Of a stretch of 64,000 bases of DNA, positions 23,924-31,535 are shown piece by piece. A program made the translations under genes and the position numbers. Under the pieces are notes generated by a model. The model saw only the letters and a list, made by a program, of their open reading frames with translations. It was not told the DNA's origin and ran no database searches. The number at the start of each line of letters is the position of its first letter. The stretch's first letter is position 1. This stretch comes from Lachnoanaerobaculum umeaense (GTDB lineage: Bacteria > Bacillota > Clostridia > Lachnospirales > Lachnospiraceae), in NCBI RefSeq assembly GCF_003589745.1, contig NZ_CP032364.1, forward strand, positions 1,116,001 to 1,180,000, read 5' to 3'.

Positions 23924-25323
23924 TTACTCAAAGAGCTTCCGATACTCCCCATACCCTTGTTCTTCCAGTTCATCGTAGGGAATGAATCTAAGAGCTGCCG
24001 AGTTGATGCAATAACGCAGCCCGCCGGACTCGCGGGGACCATCGTTGAACACGTGACCCAGATGGGAATCCGCGCCGCTGCTGCGCACTTCCGTCCGGAC
24101 CATACCATGTGAAGTGTCCACGGCCTCAGTGACAGCATCTTCCGCGATCGGCCTGGTGAACGCCGGCCAGCCACACTCGGAATTATACTATACTTGTCCA
24201 TGGATGTAAAGAGCGGTTCGCCGCTGACAATGTCGACATAAAGGCCCTTTTCAAAGAAGTCGTCATACTCGCCGGTGAAGGCGTACTCCGTGGCGGCGTG
24301 CTGTGTGACCTCAAAGGCCAAATCGCCGATCCGCACCCGAAGTTCATCTGCAGATTCTTCTGCGCTGTTTTGCTGAAGATCAAAGTAACTGCGCGGGATA
24401 TGGCAGTAGCCGCCGGGATTCTTGTCCAGATACTTCTGGTGATACTCTTCTGCGGGGAAGAAGTTTTCCAACGGAAGCAGTTCAACAGCAAGCCTGGCTC
24501 CGGCTTTCTCTTCCTCCGCCCGATAAACCGCTTCGATTTCCGGAAGCTGGTCTTCTTCCGTATAATAGATCCCCGTCCGGTACTGGATGCCTCGATCATT
24601 GCCCTGTTTGTTTACAGAGAGCGGATCGATCACCATGAAATAGTAATTCAGCAAATCAGTCAGAGAAATTACAGCAGGGTCATAGTCGACCCGCACTGTC
24701 TCGGCATGCCCGCTGCTGTTACAGACGTCCTGATAGGTCGGAGCTTCGTCAGGTCCGTTTGCATAACCTGCTTCTGTTCGGATTACGCCGACAAACTGAT
24801 CAAAGAACTTCTGCGTTCCCCAGAAGCAGCCGCCTGCAAGATAGATTGTTTTTATATTCTCCGGTATCTCCATAGTAGTTTCTCCTGTCACGATCTCTCC
24901 GGACCAGGTGTTGATCCCGCCGAATTCGTAGATGTTGGTATATCCCATGTCCGCAAGCTTTTGCGCTGCTTGCTTGGATCTGTTCCCGCTTCGGCAGTAA
25001 ATCAGGATGATCTGATCCAGATCCGGGAGTTCTTCCGGCCGCTCCGCTTCAATGCTCTCATTTGGAATTAGAATTGCGCCAGGAATATGGCCTGCATCGT
25101 ATTCATCTTGCCTGCGGGCATCTACAATCACATGCCCGTCATCCCGGGTCATCATCTGCTTTGCCATATCTTGATCGATCTGATGATAGCTCTCGACCTC
25201 TTGCACTGAACCGGCAGTATTTACCAAACAACCAGTCAGAAGAAAAATGGTCATCAAAATCAAAAACAACGGTCTTGGAACACCTGAGCGCCCTTTTTCC
25301 ACTATTGCTCTCATCTTTTTCAT
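23924..25323 (-). pseudogene. Rhodanese-MsrA-MsrB lipoprotein gene with frameshift in MsrB
   Basis: An N-terminal lipoprotein signal (L-L-T-G-C near residue 32) is followed by a rhodanese domain with Y-C-R-S-G-N-R. MsrA has G-G-C-F-W-G. MsrB should follow, but near 24180-24192 a small insertion (about 5 bases) shifts the frame. The MsrB half (C-G-W-P-A-F, H-G-M-V-R-T-E, catalytic R-Y-C-I-N-S) continues in another frame to a stop at 23924, while the original frame reads nonsense to 23890. The intact protein would repair oxidised methionine outside the membrane; now only rhodanese and MsrA can be made correctly. G+C content is clearly higher than that of the surroundings. Confidence 0.88.
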
Positions 25324-25385
25324 TCTATGTTACCTCGGTAAATTCAAATTTGTCATATAACTTTATAATTTAGGTTTAGGTTTTA

Positions 25386-26171
25386 TTAATAAATATTGTT
25401 TTTCAAAAATGGATTAACCAGAGCCATCCACTCTAAAGGTAGATAAGCTGATAAATATCCATGATTATAACCTTTAGCTTCATACAGAGTACAATTGGGA
25501 TGCATTTCCTTAAATAGCTTAGCCGACTCCTTAACGCAACTCATTTCTTTTTCACCATAAATATATAAAACCTGTGCTTTACTTTCTGTAATAGCATTTT
25601 TAAGTGTATATCTTCCCATATATGTTTGGTACATAGTAACTAATGTTTTAATGGGAATCCTTGGCATATCCTCCATATAGTAATTTTCTATTTCTTCTGG
25701 ATAAGCCATATTGGGATACATTTTTTTCATTAAACTCAACTGGATTTTGCATGCTACTTTGCTAAACATAAGTTTTCCAAATAACTTTACAATAACTATA
25801 TTAATTCTTGCTAATTTGGGTTGAGGAATACAAATACTCCCATCTATTATTGCTTTATGAGCTATATCACTATCTAATGACAATAACTCAATTGCAATTT
25901 GACCGCCCAGAGAAACGCCACCCACAGCAAACAATTTCCCATCACAATTATTCTTTATATAATCCATAATTTGCAGTGCAGAATCTTCAGTTGAAATGTA
26001 ATCTTTTTGATATTCTTCTCCATGACCATTAAGTGTTGGTAAAATTACATGGTATTTATCGGATAACATTTGAGCCTGCCGAAGATAATTCCACCAGGAA
26101 TTACCTCCGCCATGTATCAATAATATATGTGGAAAATTTTTATCACCAAATTCATGAAATATCATATTCAT
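25386..26171 (-). CDS. Alpha/beta hydrolase
   Basis: This is a 261-residue cytoplasmic alpha/beta hydrolase. The oxyanion region H-G-G-G-N-S-W-W lies near residue 20 and the nucleophile elbow G-V-S-L-G-G near residue 85. The acidic residue is probably in Y-G-E-K-E and the His in Y-N-H-G-Y. ATG 26171 is used; a GTG one codon earlier (26174) is also possible. It is cargo of the mobilizable element, A/T-rich unlike its high-GC neighbour. Substrate unknown. Confidence 0.82.
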   Translation of the reverse strand: MNMIFHEFGDKNFPHILLIHGGGNSWWNYLRQAQMLSDKYHVILPTLNGHGEEYQKDYISTEDSALQIMDYIKNNCDGKLFAVGGVSLGGQIAIELLSLDSDIAHKAIIDGSICIPQPKLARINIVIVKLFGKLMFSKVACKIQLSLMKKMYPNMAYPEEIENYYMEDMPRIPIKTLVTMYQTYMGRYTLKNAITESKAQVLYIYGEKEMSCVKESAKLFKEMHPNCTLYEAKGYNHGYLSAYLPLEWMALVNPFLKNNIY

Positions 26172-26237
26172 CACCTACACAACTTCCAATTTGTTTCACT
26201 TAATATCTTGAATATTTTATCATATTTTTACTTAGTT

Positions 26238-27698
26238 TTATAGCTCTAATTCTTGTTTCTTTGCCTGTGTTATTTCTCTGTTTTCTTGTTGCAAATTCTC
26301 TATACAGCTTCTAACACTTTCAGCTTGTTCCACTTCTTTCCGTAGGTCTATGATTTGAGAATACAGACTATCTTTTTCTTTCTTCAAGGCTGTTACTTCC
26401 AATTTCAATTTGGATATATTTAAGGATTTGCTTTCGCCTAAATGTTCTTTCAAATACTTCCTTGCACTTTCAAATAAAATAATCTCTGCGGTATGTTCAT
26501 TGTAGAAAGTATCCTGTTTATTTTTCTTTAGTTTGGTATAGGCTTTGTAGATGTCCTTATGCTTCAAATATTTCTCTGCTTGGTCGATAAGTTGTGTTTT
26601 TTCATCAATCTTCTTTTCGGTATCTTTAATAGTTCTTGTGGTCTTGTAATTCTTATCTCTTAAAGTAACCATGCTTTCTTTCAGTTCAGATACGGAAGTG
26701 ATATTTTTCTCTTTGAGTAGCTGATAACTCTCAATATATTTTTCTAAGCCTGCATTATTCTTATCTGCATTTTTACGGATAAGATTTTCAAAAACTGATA
26801 ACAGATTTTCTTTGGGTGTGAAGGTGGACTTTATATTTTCGTTTTCTGTTTTTTCTTCTTTGCCTATTCCTCTTATCCAATTTAGTAATGCTTTTATTCT
26901 TCTTGAGATTTCTCTTAAAATCGCATTTTGATGTTTGATTTCTCGGTTGATATTTCCTCTGTCTGTGGCTATGCCTTTCTTTTCCATTTGACTTGCTGAT
27001 ACTCCTAAATGAATGGTCGGTATTTGTTCTATGCCCTGTCTTTGATAAGAACGATGGTCAACTTTATCATATATGCTGTTTTCTTCAAGATATTTATTTG
27101 TAATGTCTGCCCATGCTTTTCGCCAATGCTCTGCCTTGTCTTGCTTGTTCCAATCGACTGTATCTATTTTTCTTGTTTTGAAATTTCCATTTTTTAGTTT
27201 TACTTTTTCTCCGTTTTCATCAAGGATATATTCCTTTTTTGATTTTGCTCCCCATGTTGTATCTTCGTTTAGTGGTCGCATGGTTAGTAGGATATGTGCA
27301 TGTGGATTTCCGTCATTTTTATCGTGTAATGCAATATCGGCACACATACCGACTTCTACAAAATTTTCTTTTACATATTCTCTTACAAGATTTATTTGTT
27401 TTTCTCGGTCTAATTCTTTAGGTAGAGCAACTTCAATTTCTCTTGCAAGCTGTGAGTTTTTACTTTTTTCTATTTTCTCGACACTGTTCCATAATGTTCC
27501 TCTGTCTGAAAATTCCTGTGGTGCATTTTGTGGTAATAGAATTTCAGTATGGGCTATTCCGCCTTTTCTTGTAAAGTCGTGGACTATGCCGTCATATTCA
27601 TTTTTTATCTTTTCGCCACTTCGATAGGCGGAAGCTGCAACTGCACTCTTGCCTTTGCCTCTTGAGATAATTTTGATACTGAGATGATATATCGCCAT
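26238..27698 (-). CDS. MobA/MobL-family relaxase (MOBQ type)
   Basis: The protein has 486 residues. The N-terminal relaxase domain starts M-A-I-Y-H-L-S-I-K-I and holds the motifs S-A-V-A-A-S-A-Y-R-S-G-E and the HUH triad N-P-H-A-H-I-L-L-T-M-R-P. The C-terminal 200 residues are a charged coiled coil. A MOBQ relaxase nicks oriT with a tyrosine and pilots the DNA strand into a recipient through a helper conjugation system. AGGAGG precedes the ATG. A matching oriT with an IncQ-like nic core lies about 220 bases upstream (27829-27938). Confidence 0.93.
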   Translation of the reverse strand: MAIYHLSIKIISRGKGKSAVAASAYRSGEKIKNEYDGIVHDFTRKGGIAHTEILLPQNAPQEFSDRGTLWNSVEKIEKSKNSQLAREIEVALPKELDREKQINLVREYVKENFVEVGMCADIALHDKNDGNPHAHILLTMRPLNEDTTWGAKSKKEYILDENGEKVKLKNGNFKTRKIDTVDWNKQDKAEHWRKAWADITNKYLEENSIYDKVDHRSYQRQGIEQIPTIHLGVSASQMEKKGIATDRGNINREIKHQNAILREISRRIKALLNWIRGIGKEEKTENENIKSTFTPKENLLSVFENLIRKNADKNNAGLEKYIESYQLLKEKNITSVSELKESMVTLRDKNYKTTRTIKDTEKKIDEKTQLIDQAEKYLKHKDIYKAYTKLKKNKQDTFYNEHTAEIILFESARKYLKEHLGESKSLNISKLKLEVTALKKEKDSLYSQIIDLRKEVEQAESVRSCIENLQQENREITQAKKQELEL

Positions 27699-27828
27699 AA
27701 GGGAACACCTCCTTTCGTTTCTCTGATACTTTGGTGTGGCGATGAATAAGACTTCCTAAAGAAATCGGATAGCTTTTTATCCGATTTCTTTTGGGAAGTA
27801 CACAAGGGGTAGGAAATTTATTTCCGTA

Positions 27829-27938
27829 GGGGAGTGTAGCTCCCCTGTATCAGCGTTAGCTGATATGCCCTCTGCTAAGAGCCTTCGGAGAACGCACGCA
27901 CCTGTTAAGGTGTATATGTGCGCCCTTGTAAACAAGGG
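27829..27938. other. oriT: Origin of transfer (oriT) of the mobilizable element
   Basis: A run of hairpins lies upstream of the relaxase gene: GGGGAG/CTCCCC (27829-27845), TATCAGC/GCTGATA (27848-27865), CACCT/AGGTG (27899-27912), and CCCTTGT/ACAAGGG (27923-27938). Ten bases after the CACCT/AGGTG repeat comes GTGCGCCCTT (27918-27927), the conserved nic core of IncQ/MOBQ origins (form ...GTGCG^CCCT...). Inverted repeat, short spacer, then nic is the known MOBQ oriT plan. Confidence 0.8.
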
Positions 27939-27939
27939 A

Positions 27940-28260
27940 CTACTGCTCTGTTTCCGTTACTTTCTCTTGTTTTTCTATGTTTTCTTCTTCCGTTTTTTCT
28001 CTTTTCTCCATGATTTTTAGGATTTTTTCATTTATCGCTTCTTTGATATTTGGGAATGTAATTAGCTGATAAAATTCATCTTTGGTAAAATCCTTGCTTT
28101 CGTTAAAGATACTTTCAAAAACTGCTCCTTTTTCATAAAGCCTTTTATCTCTTTTCTTTCGTTCTTCCTGTTTCTGCTGACTGATGAGTTTTTTTCTTTT
28201 GTTTTGTAACTGCTTAATTTCCTCTTCTGCCATTAAGATTTTTTCATCTATATTTTTCAT
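27940..28260 (-). CDS. DUF3847 protein (mobilization accessory)
   Basis: This is a 106-residue hydrophilic, highly charged protein with a coiled-coil N-terminus (E-E-E-I-K-Q-L-Q-N-K-R-K-K-L) and the R-L-Y-E-K-G-A-V-F-E-S-I-F segment typical of DUF3847. Such genes sit next to MobA/MobL relaxases on mobilizable elements of Firmicutes and may act as MobC-like accessory factors, which is inference. AGGAGA precedes the ATG. Its stop codon lies at the edge of the oriT hairpins. Confidence 0.8.
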   Translation of the reverse strand: MKNIDEKILMAEEEIKQLQNKRKKLISQQKQEERKKRDKRLYEKGAVFESIFNESKDFTKDEFYQLITFPNIKEAINEKILKIMEKREKTEEENIEKQEKVTETEQ

Positions 28261-28297
28261 TTTCTGTTCTCCTTTCTGATTTTTAGTAAAGAAAAAA

Positions 28298-28320
28298 CAG
28301 TAAACCGATTTGATTTACTG
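28298..28320 (-). terminator. Intrinsic terminator after the TnpW-like gene
   Basis: Read on the minus strand, CAGTAAATC pairs with GGTTTACTG through nine pairs, followed by TTTTTTC. It resembles the terminator at 23438-23469 in sequence, suggesting a repeated element-specific terminator. Confidence 0.7.
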
Positions 28321-28332
28321 ATCTCATTTTGT

Positions 28333-28530
28333 CTATTCTTTCCGCTCCGATTTCACTACCTTTAACAGCTTATCTTGAAATGTATCCTTACTGTTTGGGT
28401 CAAAATATATCTCTGTTACAAAAGTTTTTCCTCTAATCTTTTTTATCATGATATTGTTCGGCTTCTGGGGTATGGTCTGTTCTTTTACTGTCTGTATTTT
28501 ATCGTTCTGTGCTTCTTGTTTTTCTGTCAT
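28333..28530 (-). CDS. TnpW family protein
   Basis: This is a 65-residue protein with the family pattern M-I-K-K-I-R-G-K-T-F-V-T-E-I-Y-F-D-P-N-S and D-K-L-L-K-V-V-K. TnpW is a small protein of unknown role found next to the large resolvase in Tn4451-like transposons. GGAGG lies 5 bases upstream of the ATG. Position between recombinase and DUF3847 genes matches the family context. Confidence 0.78.
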   Translation of the reverse strand: MTEKQEAQNDKIQTVKEQTIPQKPNNIMIKKIRGKTFVTEIYFDPNSKDTFQDKLLKVVKSERKE

Positions 28531-28556
28531 TCAATTCCTCCTTTTTACTTGCACAA

Positions 28557-28589
28557 AAAAAGATTTCCTGCAATTAAGAAACCTCTTTT
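28557..28589 (-). terminator. Intrinsic terminator of the serine recombinase gene
   Basis: The minus strand reads AAAAGAGGTTTC ... GGAAATCTTTTTTT: a stem with a two-G bulge and a strong U-tract. It starts about 20 bases beyond the recombinase stop codon. Confidence 0.65.
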
Positions 28590-28610
28590 CATTTTGATTG
28601 ATATTTAATT

Positions 28611-30449
28611 TTAGGTTGTCGCTTGTAGCTTCTTTCTTGCCCTGTATTCTCGTGCTTTTATCCGTTCATACTCTCTGAATTTTTCAATATTTTTAGCTCT
28701 ATAATCTTTGGAATATGCCCTATGATATGCTCTTGATTTTTCTTTCTTGGCTTCTTCTATTTCTTCTCTCATCTGTATCATTTCCTGTTCTGTCGGCTCT
28801 ATATCTTTTGTGAGTTCATTTTCAAATTTTCCGATATAGTTGAAATACACTTCTATTCGCTGAACCGCATATTTTGCTCTTTTAACATCTCGCTCATGCA
28901 CTACAATTTTACTGATAAATTCATTGATGGCGGTAGAGGTAAGTTCTTCAAAGTCTGAATAGCTTTCTGCAAGTTTGATAAAGTTCTTTGCTCTTTGGTT
29001 GGCATTTTCAAATTCAGATAAGTGTTCCTCTATTTTCTCTTGTTCTGCTTTTAAGCTGTAATATTCTTCTGCATACTTCCTTGATAGTAATTCATAGCGT
29101 TCCCTTTCGATATTGCCCAGTGCATTGTCCTCATACAGCTTATTCATAACTCTTTCTATCTGTTCCATTCGGTCTGTAATTTGCGGGATACGCTTTTTCT
29201 GTTTCACTACTTCTTCGGTCTGTTCTTTTGCAAGACTGCTTTTTACCAATACCTCAAATTCTCCTTTATTTGCTAATGAATACTTTGCTATCTTTCGCAA
29301 AACCTCTGTTAGATTTTCCATCACATCATCGACATCAATGCGATGTGGAGAATGGCATTTAGGGTGCTTAGCTTTTCCTTTGGCATATTCACTGCAATAG
29401 GTTACATGCTGTACCTTATTGTTCTTGTGTATGGTGCGTATGTGCATTTTTGTACCGCAATCTTTACAGTACATCAGTCCCGATAATGGGTGGATTTCTC
29501 CATCTCCGTTTGGTCTTTTTACCGGTGCATTTTTTAATATCCGTTGTACATTTTCATAGGTACTTCTATCTATGATTGGTTCGTGTACATCAGGGATTAT
29601 TTGCCACTTGTCTTTATCTACATAATGGTTTCGCTTATCTTTATAATGCTTTTCAGTTTTGAAGTTGACTACATCGCCACAATACTCCTGTCTTTTCAGT
29701 ATGCGTGTTAAGGTTGCTTTGTTCCAGTTATAGCGGTTTTCTTCATTCAGCTTTCTGTTTTTCGCCGTTCCTCTGTCTTGCTGTTTCATATAAAAGGTCG
29801 GGGTTAGTATTTCTTTCTCTTTCAAGTAAACGGCTATCTGATTTCTGTTTTTCCCATCCATAAACAGTCTAAAAATGAGTTTTACGACTTCGGCAGCTTC
29901 TTTATCGACTATCCAAAAATCTTTGTTGTTAGGGTCTTTTATATAGCCATAGGGGGCTTCTGTTGCAACGGGCTTTCCATTTGCTCCTTTGGTCTTAATG
30001 CCTGTTGTTACTTTCTTGCTGATGTCCCTTGCATACCACTCGGACATAATATTGATAAAGGGGGCAAATTCCAATGTGTTTTGGTCTTGGCTGTCGATAC
30101 CGTTATTGATAGCAATAAAGCGTACATTGTTTCGTCTGAATATCTCCATAGCGTTTCCTACTTGAAGATAATCTCGTCCCCATCTTGTCATATCTTTCAT
30201 AATGACAATGCCGATTTTATCGCTTTCTACATCGTTTATCATCTGTGTATAGGCACTTCTATCAAAGAACCTACCGCTTTCATCATCGTCGATATAGTGG
30301 CGAATATTCATCAGCTTGTGCTGTCTTGCATATCGCTCTAAAAATGCCTTTTGATTTACGATACTGTTGCTTTCGCCACCGTCCCTGTCCTCATCACCAA
30401 CTGAAAGGCGGGAGTATAGCGCAGTGATTTTGGTTGCATATTCCATCAT
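28611..30449 (-). CDS. Large serine recombinase (TnpX/TndX-like)
   Basis: This is a 612-residue large resolvase. The N-terminal catalytic domain begins A-L-Y-S-R-L-S-V-G-D-E-D and contains D-M-T-R-W-G-R-D-Y; the nucleophile is the Ser in Y-S-R-L-S. The recombinase domain follows, then a zinc-ribbon-like segment with C-K-D-C-G-T-K-M-H and later C-S-E-Y, a coiled coil, and a DUF4368-type C-terminus. It excises and integrates the element by strand exchange at a 2-base core. AGGAGG is 8 bases before the first ATG (30449). It sits at the right end, its start 63 bases from the junction, the usual Tn4451 arrangement. Confidence 0.93.
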   Translation of the reverse strand: MMEYATKITALYSRLSVGDEDRDGGESNSIVNQKAFLERYARQHKLMNIRHYIDDDESGRFFDRSAYTQMINDVESDKIGIVIMKDMTRWGRDYLQVGNAMEIFRRNNVRFIAINNGIDSQDQNTLEFAPFINIMSEWYARDISKKVTTGIKTKGANGKPVATEAPYGYIKDPNNKDFWIVDKEAAEVVKLIFRLFMDGKNRNQIAVYLKEKEILTPTFYMKQQDRGTAKNRKLNEENRYNWNKATLTRILKRQEYCGDVVNFKTEKHYKDKRNHYVDKDKWQIIPDVHEPIIDRSTYENVQRILKNAPVKRPNGDGEIHPLSGLMYCKDCGTKMHIRTIHKNNKVQHVTYCSEYAKGKAKHPKCHSPHRIDVDDVMENLTEVLRKIAKYSLANKGEFEVLVKSSLAKEQTEEVVKQKKRIPQITDRMEQIERVMNKLYEDNALGNIERERYELLSRKYAEEYYSLKAEQEKIEEHLSEFENANQRAKNFIKLAESYSDFEELTSTAINEFISKIVVHERDVKRAKYAVQRIEVYFNYIGKFENELTKDIEPTEQEMIQMREEIEEAKKEKSRAYHRAYSKDYRAKNIEKFREYERIKAREYRARKKLQATT

Positions 30450-30509
30450 GGCGTTATCCTCCTTTTTTGTGTCTATATATCACTCCTTTACAGTTAATAT
30501 TATGCAACC

Positions 30510-30512
30510 CAG
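30510..30512. repeat. Right attachment-site core (CAG)
   Basis: Second copy of the CAG core; the ATPase sequence resumes directly after it with GCAGGTATTGAAG. See 23372-23374. Confidence 0.75.
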
Positions 30513-31430
30513 GCAGGTATTGAAGATGCAGAAAAATATATTGATGCAAGTATACTTGACAGTGACGAAAAGATTTGTAAGGCTGTTTCAAATTATACGG
30601 TGTTTGGTCGTGTGACTCCAAAGCAAAAACAAAAACTTGTCAAAGCCTTGCAAGCCAAGGGACATACAGTTGCTATGACAGGTGATGGAGTAAATGATAT
30701 TTTAGCTATGAAGGATGCAGACTGTAGTGTAGCAATGGCTTCCGGAAGTGAGGCTGCTCAAGTTGTGCTTTTGGATTCAGACTTTGCACATATGCCTGAT
30801 TTGGTATATGAGGGTAGAAGAGTGGTTAACAATATAGAGCGTTCAGCCAGTTTGTTTTTAGTTAAAAATATTTTTTCATTACTTTTAGCATTGCTGTCAG
30901 CTATTTTTATGTTTACGTATCCACTTGAACCGGCACAAATTACTTTTGTAAGTATGTTTACCATAGGTGTTCCTGGGTTTCTTTTAGCACTTGAGCCAAA
31001 TAAGAATAGAATAAAGGGACATTTTATGAAAAATGTATTAATTAAGGCGTTACCTGGAGGATTGACAGATGTAATTGCAGTATTTGCTATAGTGATATGT
31101 GGAAATGTGTTTACAATATCAGAGGAGAGTATTGGAACTATTGCAACTATGGTGATGTCTGTTATTGGGTTTATGATTTTAATTAAAATAAGTTATCCAC
31201 TTGATAAAAGAAAGTATATCATTATAGCTATAAATATTTTTGGACTTGTATTTACCGGAATATTTCTTAGGAAATTGTTTGCACTAACGAATTTATACGA
31301 AGTTAGTATTTTGCTTATGGTTATTTTTGGATTTGCTGCAGAGTCATTATTTAGAAATTTGACAGTATTAGTAGAAAAAGTGCAAATGTTGTATAATGAT
31401 AAAAAGGTAAAGCGTGGAAGTAGTTTGTAG
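30513..31430 (+). pseudogene. P-type ATPase, second copy, 3' part (broken)
   Basis: This is the continuation of the pseudogene at 21907-23374, covering the end of the phosphorylation domain, the T-G-D-G-V-N-D hinge and the C-terminal membrane helices. Relative to the intact copy, 12 bases are missing near 30757, between direct GCTGC repeats, removing four residues (T-W-A-A) before Q-V-V-L-L-D-S-D-F. The downstream 40 bases also match the intact copy's flank up to 31470. The open frame begins inside the element's right junction and has no ribosome binding site. Confidence 0.93.
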
Positions 31431-31535
31431 ATAATAATAGTGATAATATATTGATAAAATGAGTAAATTAACTGGAAAGGAGTATGCAGCTATGTGTAAG
31501 GTACTTTACAGAATAGAGGCTAGAGGTGTAGAGAT

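Larger units (their letters stand above)
23375..30512. mobile_element. Tn4451-like integrative mobilizable element inserted in the ATPase pseudogene
   Basis: The 7138-bp insert is defined exactly by comparison with the intact ATPase copy. Removing it restores ATTCAG/GCAGG in frame. Contents, all on the minus strand: large serine recombinase at the right end, TnpW-like, DUF3847, oriT, MobA/MobL relaxase, alpha/beta hydrolase, rhodanese-MsrA-MsrB gene and cupin. There are no conjugation (T4SS) genes, so it is mobilizable, not self-transmissible. Recombinase, TnpW and Mob match the Tn4451/Tn4453 group; resistance genes are absent. Confidence 0.93.

Noticed and set aside
24298..25071. 257-codon plus-strand open frame opposite the rhodanese-MsrA gene
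   Set aside because: It is the antisense shadow of a high-GC gene whose minus-strand frame has clear rhodanese and MsrA motifs; no ribosome binding site.
27605..27805. 66-codon minus-strand frame overlapping the relaxase start
   Set aside because: It lies in another frame across the AGGAGG and start of mobA; no own ribosome binding site and no recognisable domain.
27829..27938. CRISPR-like or attenuator reading of the multiple hairpins
   Set aside because: The hairpins differ in sequence and are not spaced repeats; the nic core and relaxase next door explain them better.
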